Part shown: positions 1 through 13,204 of the stretch, in pieces
Layout: the number at the start of each line of letters is the position of its first letter
How positions within the stretch are numbered: the stretch's first letter is position 1
Assembly: GCF_018139145.2 (NCBI RefSeq)
Contig: NC_059473.1
Location: 67,748,707 to 67,812,706 of the forward strand
Source of the DNA: Gymnogyps californianus
Lineage: Eukaryota > Chordata > Aves > Accipitriformes > Cathartidae
Reading direction: 5' to 3'
Length of the DNA: 64,000 nucleotides
The notes under the pieces: model-generated
Told to the model about the DNA's origin: nothing
Database searches by the model: none
What the model saw: only the letters and a program-made list of their open reading frames with translations
Program-made: the position numbers and the translations under genes

Positions 1-3000
1 AATGAGACACCTGAAATTAAGATGATGTTTATAAAAACATGTATTGTTATAAATTCCGTGACCGTTGAGTCCTGTGAGTCTTGTCTGTTAACGCCTGCGT
101 TGAGGTTGTCTGCTCCTCAGCGGTGTGACATGCGGTAGGTAGCGTAATACCCCAGGCCCTAGTTTCCTCAAATAGCTGCAGGACTTAATGAATGACAGAA
201 GAATAAGAGCAGCTGGTATACTTGGCTGCTTCTAGAAAAGGGTAAAATCGTCTGCTGAGAAGTGTTTGAGGAACTGTCTCGTGTGGTGTTGGTCTTCAGT
301 AGTGGGCTTTTTTGCAACTTTTTTCCTTCATTGTCTTCTCCTAACTAATCAGATTTTTTTGTTTCGAGCTGCAGGATGAATACTGTAGTTCAGCACACAC
401 TGCTCAAGGTGATACAAATCTTTAATCACTGTGCCCAGAATTCGTATTTCTGTGAATTATGTTTTTGGTTGGTTTTTTTTTTTAAATTAACAACACTGCA
501 TTCAAGAACTATAGTTTTCTGAAAAGCTTCTTTATTTTTTTTTTAAATATAGATTTTTTTTGTGGCATGTGTTAGATTAGGTTCAAAATAAGAGGCTTTA
601 AAATGTCCAGAGAAAACAAGTGTCGTTTTTATTTGTGTAGTGGAACGGCCAGGGACGCTGTAATATGACTTTTGCTATTTTGCCTCTGGTGGATTTTATT
701 ATAATAAAATAAATTAGGATTGCCACCTCTGAAGGGCCAGATGGTTCTCAGTTAGATTATTTCATGAGAACCCTTGCTTTCTTCAGTAGGAGGTTCAATG
801 CAACACGAGAGAAATTGAGCTACTTCAAAGTGGACAAATTTGAGTAACAGCAGTGCATGTAACCAAGACATTTAAAGTAATCATGGATTTTTCTGTACTG
901 CAGTGCAGCACACAGGATAAAACTTGGCTTGTCACATTTATTCAAGATCTTCAGTATATGTTTGCATGGGAAAAGCTGTGTTGCTTTTCCTGCTAATAAA
1001 TGAATGCGTAGTTCATTGGAAAGTAGAATCTTAGTCTGGTTTGCCGTGCATGTAGGGAGACCAGCAAGTTAAAGCAAGTTGTATTAATTTCCTACTAAAA
1101 AAAGTTTAACTACATGCTTTCTTTTAAAAATCGATCAAACAAAAGAAATTGCTACTTCACCTTCTTGTATACTAAGAAGAAGATAGGGCTATCTAGGCTT
1201 ATTATTTAAGCTATAGTTCCAATTCATGTTCAGCTTGAAAAAAATGATGTCTTAGGCTTAAATCATGTATTTGTATATCAAATCGACTGAAAAGAAAATC
1301 CCATGTATTCAGTCATTTGCTCTTTTGTGAGTGGGGAAAAATTAAAATTTTATTTATCATTTCTTATGATAAATAGATATCATGCTTTATTATGTTTCTA
1401 GTATGTTTAATAAGTTTTAAAGTCCCAAGAATATAGAGACATTTGTGTAAAAGAATAAAATGAAAATAATAATAAAGAATTTTTTTTAAAAGATAGCTTT
1501 TTCTCCGTTTGGAAATTGTGTCCTAAATGATGTAAAAGCATATGCTGTGTGTGCTGAAAAGTGCCAGACAGCTATATGTAAGTAAAATTTTAAAAGTGTA
1601 GTTATTTGTGTTGTTTATTCCCCTCACGTTGTTTTATTTTTTGAAAACATCTTTTGGCAGAGATTGCGCGTTATTGCTGGCATTCAAACTATCCACATTC
1701 GACCCTTTTCCCTCTTGCAAAAAATGACATTTCTCCCTTTACGCAATGAGTAAAACCAGGAACATTTTGGAGCACGTTATTTACAAATTGCCTTTTCCTT
1801 GGGGCAGCGAGGGGTAATTCCTTGGGCTGCTGGGGGCATCCTTCCAGCCCTTCTGCTATCCAGTGAAGCTTTGATTGCACCTTCGGGATCCGAGTTGCTT
1901 AGACAAACTCTCGGCTTGCGCCCTGCTCCCCGCATGGATCCTACCCTCTCCTCCGCTCCCTGTGGCCACGCAGTGAATCCGATCATGAGCTAATCCGGTT
2001 GGTGATGATAATATATGGGGAGAGAGTACGTTTTCCAGGAACGTTTTTTTTATTCTGGGTCAGTTTTCTGCATGAGCATGGGAGTGAAGGCGAGGAGGGG
2101 ATGAGTGGGGGGCCCACTGAAGTGGGCGCTGCTGCCTGAGTAACGTGTGTGTCACTGCAGCCGAAGTGTTGACATCTTCTAATCTCTGGAGGCATCCCGG
2201 CATCCAGCCGAGAGTCTGAGAAAGCAACCAGAGTTGACTGTAATTATTAGCAGTGGAGTGGACCTATTTTAAGGTGTTTACACTAAAAAAGGGATGAGGA
2301 TGTGTAAGGTTGAGCTGTCCAGGCTGATAAAAATCACTGATATGAAAAAAAAAAAAAAAGAAAATTTAGAGGGAATGTCACCACAGAAATTTATGGTATC
2401 TTATTGCTGTTTAAACAAAAAACCACCACACACTGAAAAGTTGAGAGAGAAATGCAGATAAGTTTTAAATTTGTATTAGAAAATTAGAAATGCACCTAAA
2501 TTCTACCAATTAAATAAGATGTTGGGGTTTAGATGCTTCTCGTTCCATTCAGGTTCTGGAAGATCCACTAAAATTTCATTTCATGTTTATTAAATGCTTG
2601 ATTTCTTTCATGAGACAGAAAAGGGAAATTTAAGGCTAATTGTTAATTTGCCTATGATTGTTTTTTAAGCTGCGTAGACACTACTGTTGACTTTGTTTAA
2701 AATAGAGATGATCTCATTTCATTGCCTGAAAAAAAAATTAATAAAATCATGTTCCTGTCAAATTAAAAATAACCTTGAAGTCATAGAGACTTATTTAAGG
2801 TCATAATTTTAAATGCCTGAAATGCCAGAATTAAGGAGGTTTTTCCACATGCTTATATTTCTTTTAATCAAGTGTTTATAGAGCGTAGTTCTTTGTGAAG
2901 CCCAGAGTTATTTTCACAAAAGGAGGAGAACTGCCTGGTGGTGACCTCTCCTAAATGAGCAATTCAGGGTTATCAAATCAGACAGCAAGGGACTGGAGGA

Positions 3001-6000
3001 ACCAAGGATCGCACAGGGTACAGCCATTACCTATTAGTATAACTCCACATTAATTTTAAATTGAATTTTTAAAACCTAATTGAGCAGCATTTTCAAGCTC
3101 TGTTCAGTGTGAGCAGGACATAAATTGAAACAGTATGTACCAGGAACCCTCTAATAAGCAGAGAGCACTGCTGCCTTTCTTACCTCTTCTTTAAAATCAG
3201 TAGTAATGCCCTGACATTAAAAAGAAGAATTTAATTAAGAGATCATGGCAGTGCATCTGAACTCTGACTGGCTAATGGCTTACTGGTGTAAGGGATACAC
3301 ACTGAAATGAATGCAGGGTATTTTCTTTAACATTCATTTTTAAGTGAGAATTCTCTTCTGTTTGAACTTTTTATCATTTTAATGACTGAAAAATATTTTA
3401 ATGATAAGCTGTACATGCAGGTGGACTTCAAAGATGTAATTGTGCAGTTGGATTCCCAAGAAACAAATCCTAATACAGAGAAATTTGAGCAACTACTCTA
3501 AGCCTTGTAAGATAGTGGTAGGAAATCACTGATGTAAATAGAAAAGAAAATCCTAGTTTTTGTTGTTGGAGTAGAACCGTAAAGCTTGTTAAATTTCATT
3601 TTGATTAATTGCTCTGAAAGTGCATTAATATTTCATTTTAAGCGGGAGCCCAATTCACTTTGTTTCTCAACATGAAGCGTGCAGGCGAGCTTAAGTAAGC
3701 AAGTTCTGAGCTTCCGAGGGTAAATTATTTTACACAGCAAGCTTGGATGTGATTCTCTGCTGCAGACTGAGAGCTTGGCATTCAAATTTAAAGCACTGGA
3801 CATATTAAAGGGAGTCCTTCATTTTAGAAAACTCGCTAATATTTATTTTTCCCTTCATAGCAGAGCAAGAATGACTACATTACATGGGTTACTTGTCAAG
3901 TCTGTTATCGTATAATTTTTAAAAATACACCTTCTGTTTATTATATGCTGCCTGGTCATTTTAAGAATTATATGGCAAGTTTGCGTTTAGTGGGGAAGCT
4001 TGACTTCCCTTTGCTGTGGTGTGGCGATGAGAGCCCGTGCTGTGGGAGGGCACAGACAAGCACAAGAGGAAGAAAGTACCATGAGGTTTGTTTATTTTGG
4101 TTACTTCAAGGCACTAGATCCAAGTTTTATATTAAGTTATCATTCCAGAGAGTTCAAGCCTTTGGTCAAAACTGGGGGGGGGAAGCAGCTTGAAAATCCT
4201 GCTTTTGGATTTAGCTTTTGCTATCAGGAGAAGCCAGCTAACCGGAGGGGGAGGTGCACCTCCCACAAAATAATTTTATTGTTGCTTAAGCAGCACCAAA
4301 ATAAAGCCTTTAACATCACCCCTTATTTGTGTGATATTGGAATTTAATAATTTCATTGATCCCTGAAGTTCAATAAGGCCTTTCATTCATAGGAGTCTTT
4401 GCAAGCATCAGCAAACTTCCTTAATTCTTCTTAATCGGAGGCAGATATTTGCAGAGCTGAGGAGGGAGCCACTGCCTGCCGCAGGGCGACTCGGCTGCAC
4501 TGCAGTGGATCTAGGTTTCCAAGTGCCCAACCTCTGTTGCTTTTGCCCTGTGAAAGCCCTGTCAGATAGCATCCATGTGATAAGCAGGCTTTTGGTGGTT
4601 ACGGGATGGTGACTGTTTTAGGGAGAAGCAGTGAGAGTGCCTTTTGGAAGTGTCTCATGCGCCATCTTCTTTTGGAGATCTGGTTTCATTCTTTGCATCT
4701 CACTGTACTTTCTGGCCCGGCCCTGCAGGCTGAGCTTACCCCTGGGTAGCGACTCCCTGCCGTTTCTAGAGTAATGGCAAAGAGGGTGGCTGGGGGGTGA
4801 AAACCTGGGTGGTGTCCTCATGAAATGAGGAAGAGTCATACCAATAAACCTGCTGTTGATAAAGGTGATGGCGTGGTCTTTGTAGTGGAATACCAGTGAC
4901 TGAATCTGCCGGGTTGGTATAAATGAACATTTTCACCCAAGGCTTGCAGTGAAGCATGGAATGGGTGCTTCGACTGCTGCAAAAAAGATAGCAGAAGCTA
5001 AAATTCATCTGTTTAAACATATTAATAGTTAAAATGAATACTTGTTTCAGTGAGTTTGAAGCAGTGCTGAACCCCCAGCTAATCTACTGCAAAACTGTTT
5101 AGAGAGTGACTAACCCATGCTAAGATCACGAAGGGTAGACGTAAAATGAAGTGTTTGAGTATTATGAAGTACAGCCTGTGATAGGAGGCTGGCTAATATA
5201 CACATGCAGCATTAACTCATCTCCTTTTTCTCCCCTTTGTATTTTGCTACAGGCTTTCAGGTTATTAAATTCTGTGGCTCAGCAGTAGCACTTCTTGTGT
5301 TAGACAGAAAGCTCGGAGTTTAAGACCTCAATGAAGTTTCTCATTCCAGGGGTTGATTAGAGCTAAAAATGTCCATGGAGGTCACGTTTTGCTACGTATC
5401 AAGCACAGCAGGCGATGCAGTTACAAGAAAATGATGATGTCTTTCTGGGGACTGAGCAAAGCTGAGTGCTCAGAAACTGTATCCTCGTTGAGGAATACCA
5501 TGTGGTTGATCCATGGGAGAGAGCCGTGACGTCGTTTGTTCGCTTGGTGCATGTTTCTGGGGTTTTTTTCTAATGCTAACTTTTGGTGGAGGGTCTGTTT
5601 TATGATTAAAATCAAAATTGAGCATTTAATGTGAATGTTAATAAGGAAAAAGGATCACAAAAGAGCTCAAACTGTTTCTACCTTACTGACCTCTCACCCT
5701 GCCCCACAGCTCCAGACAGATTAAATTTTTCAGTGATTTGTGGTAGCTATGATTTTTTCAGAACTCTTCAAGCTCCTTCCTTTAAATGAGATATACATTA
5801 TTCCTCTTTTAGCAGCTTCCTTCCCTCCCCTTTTTATTTCAACTAGCTTTAGGTAGATAGGTGGTGCTTAGTATAACAAAGGTACAATTTTAGAAGGTAT
5901 TGAATTTGAACAGATAAAAGGTAGCATTAAAAAGGAAACATTGGCTGGTTGCTGAAAAAGAGCTGTTGAAAACCTGTGAAATCTCTCAGTGCCAGGTTTG

Positions 6001-6385
6001 TTTAAATATTTCTTACAATACACCCAGTGCATCTGTTATAATTTTATTTGAAGTTGAATGAGTTTTCTTAGGAGTACAACTGCTACTGCTGGGCTCTCCT
6101 AGGATGGTTCCAGCTATGAAGCAGTGGCAGTTGAGTATGTCATGGTCATGTTTTGTGGCAGTGCGAAAACCTGATGGTGCTTTTCACCTCCAAACTTGAT
6201 TCTGAAATGCTTTTGAGTACTGCTTGTCTCTTGATGGGACCTCAGCACTGAGCTCTTCTACCATGGAAGTGCAGCATGGGCTGAATGCATTTGGGATTTT
6301 TTTATGTACTCTTTGTATGATGAACATGATAAATGTCTTTTGTATTCTTATGAGATAACTCTGCCTTGGTTACTCTCATTTTCAG
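1..6385 (+). other. PTPRK: Intron tail upstream of the PTPRK Ig exon
   Basis: This stretch ends at the acceptor TTTTCAG of the Ig exon, so it is read as the 3' part of the preceding intron. I looked for the exon encoding the first half of the Ig domain, with its partner cysteine, and did not find it, so it should lie upstream of the window. The sequence is AT-rich with short A or T runs, for example an A run near 2345-2360. A relatively GC-rich patch lies at about 1790-2200 and a smaller one at about 4440-4800. A run of nine G occurs at 4174-4182. No transposable element is recognisable by eye. The short open frames here resemble no known protein. Confidence 0.7.
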
Positions 6386-6387
6386 AG
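6381..6387 (+). other. 3' splice acceptor of the Ig exon
   Basis: A pyrimidine-rich stretch (TACTCTCATTTTCAG) ends at 6385. The next two bases are again AG, giving a tandem CAGAG. Only the first AG keeps the reading frame RRNGED in phase 0; using the second would remove 2 nt and shift the frame. Confidence 0.85.
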
Positions 6388-6560
6388 AAGAAATGGGGAA
6401 GATATTCCAGTTGCTCAGACTAAAAATATCAATCACAGAAGATTTGCTGCTACCTTTAAGTTGCAAGAGGTGACAAAAACTGACCAGGATTTATACCGCT
6501 GTGTAACTCAATCAGAGAGAGGTTCTGGAGTGTCAAATTTTGCTCAACTTATTGTTCGAG
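6386..6560 (+). CDS. PTPRK: PTPRK coding exon, C-terminal half of the Ig-like domain (partial CDS)
   Basis: This internal exon encodes 58 full codons plus one base. The peptide starts RRNGEDIPVAQ, continues with NINHRRF and the hallmark DLYRCVTQSERG, and ends FAQLIVR. The cysteine of LYRC is the second Ig-fold cysteine; its partner lies in the exon before this window. From family knowledge, receptor phosphatase kappa is a single-pass adhesion molecule with MAM, Ig and four FNIII domains outside the cell and two phosphatase domains inside. It binds itself homophilically and dephosphorylates junction and growth-factor signalling proteins. The sequence matches PTPRK rather than PTPRM or PTPRT, which differ at the QTKNINHRRF and VTQSERGSG stretches as I remember them. 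The acceptor is TTTTCAG|AG and the donor GAG|GTAAAG. The frame starts in phase 0 and ends in phase 1, and 175 bp is the size I recall for this exon in type IIB genes. It is probably coding exon 6; that number is inferred. Confidence 0.93.
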
Positions 6561-6566
6561 GTAAAG
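6558..6566 (+). other. 5' splice donor of the Ig exon
   Basis: GAG|GTAAAG splits a glutamate codon after its first base (phase 1). The codon is completed by the AG at the start of the FNIII exon at 43083, giving the expected glutamate before PPRPIAPP. Confidence 0.9.
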
Positions 6567-9500
6567 TATTAATTGCTTTCATTTTATCCAGTTAAATGCT
6601 CTTAATGCCAGTGCTTTCTACTTACACCTTTTGTTTAGTCTACAGATGCCTTGATCTGAAATGATCATACAAAGATAGCCCTGTGAAGCTTCTGAAATTG
6701 TCATAAAATGAAAGATTGGTTTGCAAAACTTCTTACAATTGCTTTCCATAGAATGCATCTGTGTAAAAACCCTGATCCTGCAATGTGTGTAACATGCGTG
6801 TATGCTTTTCTGTGGATGCTATTTGTTGAACTTAAGGTGAAAACTGCTTAACTTTTCATAAATGCTTTTACAGGTAAGAGAGATTCCACTGTACTTAGTT
6901 AACATTCCCTTTTAAAATCTGTTGCTTTGAGCAGACTGGTAGTACGGCAAATAATACATTGTTCTGTTACCTGGGAGACAGGTATATAAAAATAGTTGTA
7001 AACTTTCACCTACCCAAGGACTGAGAGCATTATGGAGATGTTCTGTGATGATTTCCGACCTCTGCGGTAGGAGGAAGAAAAAGAAAAACTTGCTTTTTCC
7101 ACTTGAAATACTTTTTTTTTGTTGTTGTTGCAATTCATTCAGAAGCCTGCTGGGGTACAACCATAGTTTGTGTGTGGCACTGTTGGGTCGGTGATTTTTT
7201 TATTTATGCATTTTATGTTCTGGAAGTATTTAATTTTGACTGGCAAAGGATACGGCTGATTATAGGAGTTCAGTTTTCACTTCCAAAAGTCACTTGCTGT
7301 TTGGCCTGGGATGAGCTATTAAGCCTCTCCTTGCCTAATTGTGCCACCTGCAAAATTGCCCATTTAGCTCTTAGTTGTGGTGAGGCTAAATGTTTTTTAA
7401 CTGGGAAAAAGAGGTGGAGTACAAAATCTGTCTGTGGTGCTGCCGCCTGGTGCAGGGGCTGTTTTGGCCGGGTAAGTGCAGGGGTCAGGCGCACAATGGG
7501 CTCTCGCTTGACTCGGTGGTCCAGCAATGGGCTGTTTGGTCAGTCGACATCTGGGAGTCAGCCACTGTCTGGTGCTGGGACAGGGAAAGCAAGTTCGTCC
7601 TCAGCTTGTAGAAATAAAAGTAGCATAGGAAATGCTCTAAGATATTTGGTATCTGGCATTTGCTGGCAGAGGTCTTTTCCCTGGGAGACCAGTTGATTGA
7701 GGTCAACTAGGTTTTATGCCTTCTATATAACATCAATAAAAATGGGCTTTGCTGACCATATGAGGATTTAGACAGTATGTTAACAGCTTTTTTTTATTCT
7801 GTTAGACATACCTTTTGTCTAGCAAAGTGCAAGATGGTCTTCATCCTAATAAAATGAAATTAGCCCTGTTACAGCATGAAAACAGACTTTTTGTTTTGTT
7901 GTTAGAAAAGCAGGGCAAATCAATGTATTTATCCAATAAATGAAGTTTTCTATTTTTTCCTAGTATAATAGAGCAATAAAATGGTGTTTAAAGCACTATT
8001 TCTCTCAAAAAATAAGGTAACAATATCAAACGTCATAGTACTCTCTTTTTAAATGCAGCATATTGTCCTGCTGAGAAGCTTAGGTCATTTGATAGAGACT
8101 ACCATCTTTATGGCTTGAAACATAAACTTGATATCTAGTTATATATACAACATCTATATAGGTTTTATATTTTAAGGTTCATTTTACTTTTTTGTGTGCT
8201 TTTTGGATTGGCAGCCCAAGAATTTTAACTCTTTATTTTTTAAATATATATATATATGCGTGTGTGTGTATATACACCCATGCGCACATATATATAAAAA
8301 AAATTAAAAAAAAAAAAAAAGAAAAGATTAATCTTCTAAAAACATTCTCATCTATTTGACATCATGGTAGAGAACAAAGATTTATGTTTTATAGTACGAT
8401 TTATTGCTTGCTGTTATATTTGAAAAGCAATATACAGTAATATATTTTCTTGTTTGTCTGGATAACCACTAAATAAATCTTGTTAGCCAAAAAAGCATAC
8501 CCTTAGGGATCAGCTACCCTGGTGTTAAAACTGTACTGAAAATTAACCATAATGACAGGTCCTATATCTCAGTGGCACTTTAAAGCTGACATCCTGCTAC
8601 ATGGATACAAAAGATGATAATTTTAAAGGAAATTTTTGGGCCACTGATACGAATTGCCTTTAATAAGAGCTGGCATAGTATTGCCCATTGTCAAAGATGA
8701 CCCACGGGGAAGAGTTTATTAGTGCGTTTCCTTCTAAACTGGAAGTGACAGGGCATGCTTGGGGCCCTTTTGTTGCTGTTTGTAACAAATGAAAATTTCG
8801 CTGCAGAATTCTCATGCTGAAGAGTATTGATCTGTGTGTTCTTACAGCCAGAGGAGGGGAAAAAATGATGAAACACAATTTACTTTGTCATGGCTTTAGT
8901 ATTGCTTCCAGATCATTTTGAGTAATGATAAGGTCTTCAGTTTGTAGAAGCCAAACTTTATTGACAACACTGGTTATTAGAGAGCGAGGGATGAGGAACA
9001 GGAGTTGTTGCCCAGTAACTCAAAACCTGGGCGTTTAGGTACATGGCTGAGATCCTTACATATTCCACATCTGTACAGAAATGTGGTACCATAATATAGG
9101 TGTAGAGGCATCTGATACTTTTCTGATCGGCAGTCCATAAGTCAGTCTTGGTAATGAAAATTTCCGGTTATATAATGTACATCACGTTGAAGCATCATTA
9201 CTTCATTTTGAGCTATAACAGAAGAATTACTTTCAGTGGAGCTCTGAACTTTATTACAAATGTAGTTACCTGGGAGGGATGGTATACATTTAAAGACCCT
9301 GAAAAGGATAACTCAATTACTCTGATTAATTTTTTGATGAAAAATCAGACTAGGATAGGATTTGTAATTCAATTATGACATTTTACCAAAAGTAGTTCCA
9401 GTCAATGCTTTAATGTCTCACCTTTGCTTAGAGCTGGTCTTCAGCTCCCAGCTCAGTGGCTGTGTTGTATTGATTTTTTTACATGGTTTCTATGCCATTG

Positions 9501-12500
9501 CTGTCATTCTTGGATATGTGTAGAAGGAGCTCTCCCTTTCCCCTTCCTTTTACAGGAAGCTTGGTGCTGTCATTACTGTTAGTTGACTTATCCTCCTGAA
9601 CAGGTCCATCTGATTAATCATCTATTTCTATTTTCCCTTGGTGGCTGGTAAATTGGCAATTTCTGGGAAGGTAATTTCTTGAAGTCTTCAGGGTTGTCTG
9701 CACTGGCACTTGAGGGAGATGCTGGGAGGAACGGTAGCTGTGATATGTAAGTAAGAGTGAACATTACAACACTGATAGTTTCTTTCTTTTTACTTGTTTC
9801 TTACTTGATTTTGAGAACAAGTGTATCATGCTTTCAAAGTCTTTCTGCTCCTTTTGCTTCTTAATATGGAATTGTAGAAATTAAGTGCCCAGACATCACC
9901 TGTGCCCAAGCTCATGTGTATACTTGATATATACAATTGTGTAGACTTTCCAAGTTATAGCACCAAATGTACTGATCTTCAGTCAGTAAAGAACTTTGCC
10001 CTGTAATCAGTTCTTGTACTGTGTCGTTGTTCAGAGCTCTTAAAAAACTACTGGAATATTTGTCTGAAGTTGGCAATATTTATCAGAAAAGTGATCTTGT
10101 GCATCAAGAAACGAGGTAGTTTTCATCACGGCAGTTGTGATCAACTTCTTGGTTGACCTGGCATGTTAAAAGTGGCTGTCAGGAGGAGATGAAGCTGATG
10201 TTGCGTTCTGATCTGGTTTGTTAGCAAAACTTTGTAAAATAATCCAAATTTAGTTTGTCCCTGTTTGGAATGTCTTACACTCAGGCAGTCCTGCAGGGAC
10301 CATGAATAAAATCACCATTTTCTTTGGCTGCAGTGTACTTTTTTTAGTACAATAAAATAAGTTTTATTTGAGTCATAAATTATAACAATTTTTAATGTTT
10401 TTACTAGGTGAATGTAGTTTTTAACATTTCTTCACCCAACCCAAACAGCTCTTCTGTGGTGGGGTCAAAGCAAGGGGAGGCCTACACCTTGATTTATAGT
10501 GAGGTGTCTTCATGTCCCTGGTAAATCCAAGTTAGCAATAGAAAAGAAAGACAGTTTTCCTCCACATGTTTTCCTCTACTGTCTTCTGACTGTTCTTCCA
10601 GAAATCACAAGTTCTGGTAAACTGACCTGTTTGTTTGAGTTTATTAATATGAAAAAGGCTATTTTGTTTCTTGTATTTGCTTTGACATGGCAAGCAGTCT
10701 CTGCTCTTAAGTCATTAGGTTCAAGTTTTGGTAGGGTTTGTGATGATAGTTGTCTTTGTTTCCCTTACTGGACTTAGTTTGCCATCAGGAGCGGTTCTTA
10801 TTAGGTAAGTAAGTCTGGCAGGGATATTTCTGCCTTTCTTGTCTGAAATCCCTTTAGGGATTTTATATAGGAAAACGAGCAATGTGGCTGGTCCCCGGTG
10901 ACGCCAGAACACTGTGAAGATGGACTTTGCCCCTGGCAAGTACTTCTCATAGGAGCATTATTTTTTTTCTCTTAGAAGAAAACTCTGAAGTGTTTCCATT
11001 TGAGTTGTGGACCGAAATTCACTTTCCACATTTCACTAGTACTTGTTTTGTCTGGAAAAAAAGTGAAATTTCTGGACTTGCTCCAGATTTGTGTCCTCAA
11101 TTTTGCCACCTGGTTTATTTGTTCAGTTTAATAGCAGACTTAAAAATATGCCAAGGAGAGCACTAGGTGGCAGATAGAAATAAATGCATCAGGTAGTCTG
11201 AATATATACTGCCTGCTTGCAAATAGGCTAACTCTTTTTGTACCCATTTTGCAAAATGGCCCATATCTCTATTCTCTATTAAGTTCTCTGTCTGATGAAT
11301 AGTAGATTTTATTTTTTTGCACCTCTGTTCATATCACCCACCATCATAAATGCTAGACAAATCTGGTTATTAGTGATACTTTGGAATGTGTTCAGAAAAT
11401 CAGTCTCCAGGAGACAGTGGTGATATGTAATAGGGCTTTGGACTATATCTTTGAAGAGTCTTGAGCTGGGTCTTTGGGTGTGTGTTTCTCTGAATTCACT
11501 GAATTTCAGAGCAGAGGGGAAACTGGGGAGAGAGATTCCACAGTCCAAGTTCTTGAAATCTGTGGGCTTTACATCGTTATCTTAACCAAGATAAGTGCCC
11601 CTTTGAACCATCACTAGACTTCTACAGGAGTAGGCAGACATTTTAGTTGTGAGTCGGAAGACCCATGTGGCTGCTATGCTTGGTTCATAAGGTGCATTCC
11701 TGGAGTACAGATATTAATACTGATACTCTTTTGGACCCTCAGCCCCCCTTCAAAACTACTTTATATTCCAAGTTTTCCCATTAGTTGAAGCCTAATTTTC
11801 TCATGGTTCTATCCCTGTAGAAAAAGCAGATGACAATGTCTTAATGACTTTGCAGCAGTTGGAAAAATAATGAAATGATTTTGTAAAGTTTTTCTAAACC
11901 TCACTAATAAAACAGAAGTTATATTTTGGGTGTGTATTTAGATGTAAGCATCCTTCAGAGAGTCCAGGATCCAATTAACTTGATCTTTTTGTGGCATCCT
12001 CTGGTTTTAATTTCTCTACCATATTAAGATCTTATCCTCTTTAAGCGGGTTTAACACAGGAATCTTCCGATTTTCAATCCTCCGTTTCCTACAGCAGTAA
12101 AGAAGGGCTGTCACCCTGAAGTCAAATCCTGTCTCCTTTACATAAGAAGACTGAAACAAGAATATAGGAAAATACCTCAGTAAGTCTGTATGTTCATAAT
12201 TAATAAATTGAGCCAGATAGGAGTCCTGAGCTCTTCATACATCTGCCATACCAGAAAGAGTAGCAGCCTTGCTTTCTCCTCAGGCAACTCTTCTGTGCAA
12301 GTAACTCTGCTCGTCTCCTTTGCTAAGGCAACATTTGTCTCTGGTTTATGTAATTAATAGAGGCATTGCTCATTTTCTTCAGAAAGCATGGGAAAGTTGC
12401 TTTTCCTGGAGAAGCAGGAGAAAATAGTTTTAACTGGATTTTTAAAAGAAGCCAAAGAGACTTAGATTTGCAGGAGGTAACAGAAATGCAGAGTCTTTGG

Positions 12501-12564
12501 AATAGGCTCAATTCCGTCGTTCTTTGTTGAGCAATCTTGACTGTGCAGGGTTACATTTGAAATG
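6561..12564 (+). other. PTPRK: PTPRK intron, 5' segment
   Basis: First part of the 36.5-kb intron between the Ig and FNIII exons. It is AT-rich and mostly unique-looking. It contains the compound microsatellite and A tract at 8243-8320 and one 594-nt open frame at 7103-7696 with no family resemblance. I see no exon with PTPRK content and no clear transposable element before the CR1 at about 12565. Confidence 0.75.
8243..8320. repeat. Compound AT/GT microsatellite with adjoining A tract
   Basis: An (AT)n run at 8243-8257 passes into (GT)n at about 8260-8269, then TATATACACCCATGCGCACA and another (AT)n, followed by A-rich sequence broken only by TT. The two AT/GT flanks are roughly inverted with respect to each other, so the segment could form an imperfect hairpin. 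It is most likely an ordinary polymorphic microsatellite. Confidence 0.85.
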
Positions 12565-12699
12565 ACAGAATGAGAGAATGGTTGAGGTTGGAAGTGACCT
12601 CTGGAGGTCATCTGATCCAATGCCCCTGCTCAAGCAGAACCACCTAGGGCCGGTTACCCAGGACCGTGTCCAGATGGCTTCTGAATAACCCCAAGGATC

Positions 12700-13162
12700 A
12701 AGACTTCACAACCTCCCTGGGCAGTCTGTGCCAGTGCTCGTTCACCCTCACAGTGAAAAATAATTTCCTGATGTTCAGACAACCCTCCCGCATTTCAGTT
12801 TGTGCCCGTTGTCTCTGGTCCTGTCACTGGGCACCACTGAGAAGAGCCTGGCTCCGTCCTCTTTGCACCCTCCCTTCAGATATTTATACACAGTGGTGAG
12901 ATCCCCCCTGAGCCTTCTCTTCTCCAGGCTGACCAGTCCCAGCTCTCTCAGCCTTTCCTCATAGGAGAGATGCTCCAGTCCCTTCATCATCTTTAGATGT
13001 CCCTTCACTGGACTCTCTCCAGTATGTCCATGTCTCTCTTGTACTGAGGAGCCCAGAACTGGACCCAGCACTCCAGGTGTGGCCTCCCCAGTGCTGGGTA
13101 GAGGGCTCACCTCCCTCGACCTGCTGGCATACTTTGACCTCATGCAGCCCAGGATACCATTA

Positions 13163-13204
<42 letters not shown>

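Noticed and set aside
6386..6560. Assignment to PTPRM or PTPRT instead of PTPRK
   Set aside because: Those paralogues differ from this peptide at many positions as I recall them, while the PTPRK match is nearly exact across both exons. PTPRU was not compared in detail.
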